A stretch of DNA of 7,354 nt from Flavobacterium sp. (GTDB taxonomy: Bacteria; Bacteroidota; Bacteroidia; Flavobacteriales; Flavobacteriaceae): positions 1 to 7,354 of the forward strand of contig JAIXTU010000413.1 of NCBI GenBank assembly GCA_027483785.1, in the 5' to 3' direction. Below, one piece after another: positions 7,290-7,354 of this stretch. A program made the position numbers and the translations under genes. The notes under the pieces are model-generated. The model had not been told where the DNA came from. It saw only the letters and a list, made by a program, of their open reading frames with translations, and made no database searches. Positions within the stretch are counted from its first letter, which is position 1; the number at the start of each line of letters is the position of its first letter.

Positions 7290-7354
7290 AGTATTAAGTA
7301 TTAAGTATTAAGTATTAAGTATTAAGTATTAAGTATTAAGTATTAAGTATTAAG
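7290..7354. repeat. Perfect heptanucleotide tandem repeat (AGTATTA)n, running off the right edge
   Basis: Nine complete, identical copies of the 7-base unit AGTATTA plus two bases of a tenth fill the end of the window, so the true copy number is unknown. Just before it, TAAGATT (7281-7287) and GGAGTAT (7288-7294) look like decayed units in the phase TAAGTAT. The array begins 13 bases after the clpB stop. Because 7 is not a multiple of 3 and the unit contains TAA on both strands, all six frames are closed: it is not coding. The unit has no dyad symmetry strong enough for a terminator hairpin. There are no spacers, so it is not CRISPR. It is a mini/microsatellite-type array that could vary in length by slippage. 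Confidence 0.95.

Noticed and set aside
7290..7354. The repeat array as a CRISPR array or a terminator
   Set aside because: Units of seven bases are contiguous with no spacers, and the unit has no usable inverted repeat, so neither reading holds.

Overview
The window looks like chromosomal DNA from a member of the Bacteroidota, most likely a flavobacterium. Three things point there: the protein sequences of the lipid A genes and ClpB, the lack of Shine-Dalgarno sequences before the start codons, and a Bacteroidota-type -7 promoter element (TAnnTTTG) in front of one gene. I cannot name the genus. All genes seen are either core housekeeping genes or of a kind common in this group, and I see no phage, transposon, CRISPR array, tRNA or rRNA.

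Layout: (1) From 1 to about 2869 the minus strand carries an operon-like run, read right to left: an HD-domain phosphohydrolase, then lpxD after a 41-base gap, then lpxC, whose start overlaps the end of lpxD by 23 bases. lpxC runs off the left edge. LpxC and LpxD catalyse the second and third steps of lipid A synthesis. In Bacteroidota LpxC is usually fused to FabZ, but that part would lie outside the window. (2) A divergent intergenic region (about 2870-3037) separates this operon from a plus-strand gene for an uncharacterised lipoprotein with a helical, TPR-like N-terminal half (3038-4231). (3) That gene meets a small minus-strand gene for a YtxJ-like monothiol thioredoxin-fold protein (4225-4575) tail to tail, with a 7-base overlap. 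(4) A second divergent region (4576-4690), holding a 16-base near-palindrome, leads into clpB on the plus strand (4691-7276). This is a complete Hsp100 disaggregase with both AAA+ modules intact. (5) Thirteen bases after the clpB stop a perfect tandem repeat of the heptamer AGTATTA begins and continues past the right edge.

Two themes are visible: outer membrane biogenesis (lpxC, lpxD and possibly the lipoprotein) and stress or protein/thiol homeostasis (ytxJ-like, clpB). There is no gene-free stretch longer than about 170 bases. I found no convincing new multi-gene system. The items most worth a second look are the heptamer repeat, the uncharacterised lipoprotein and the palindrome in the ytxJ/clpB divergent region.
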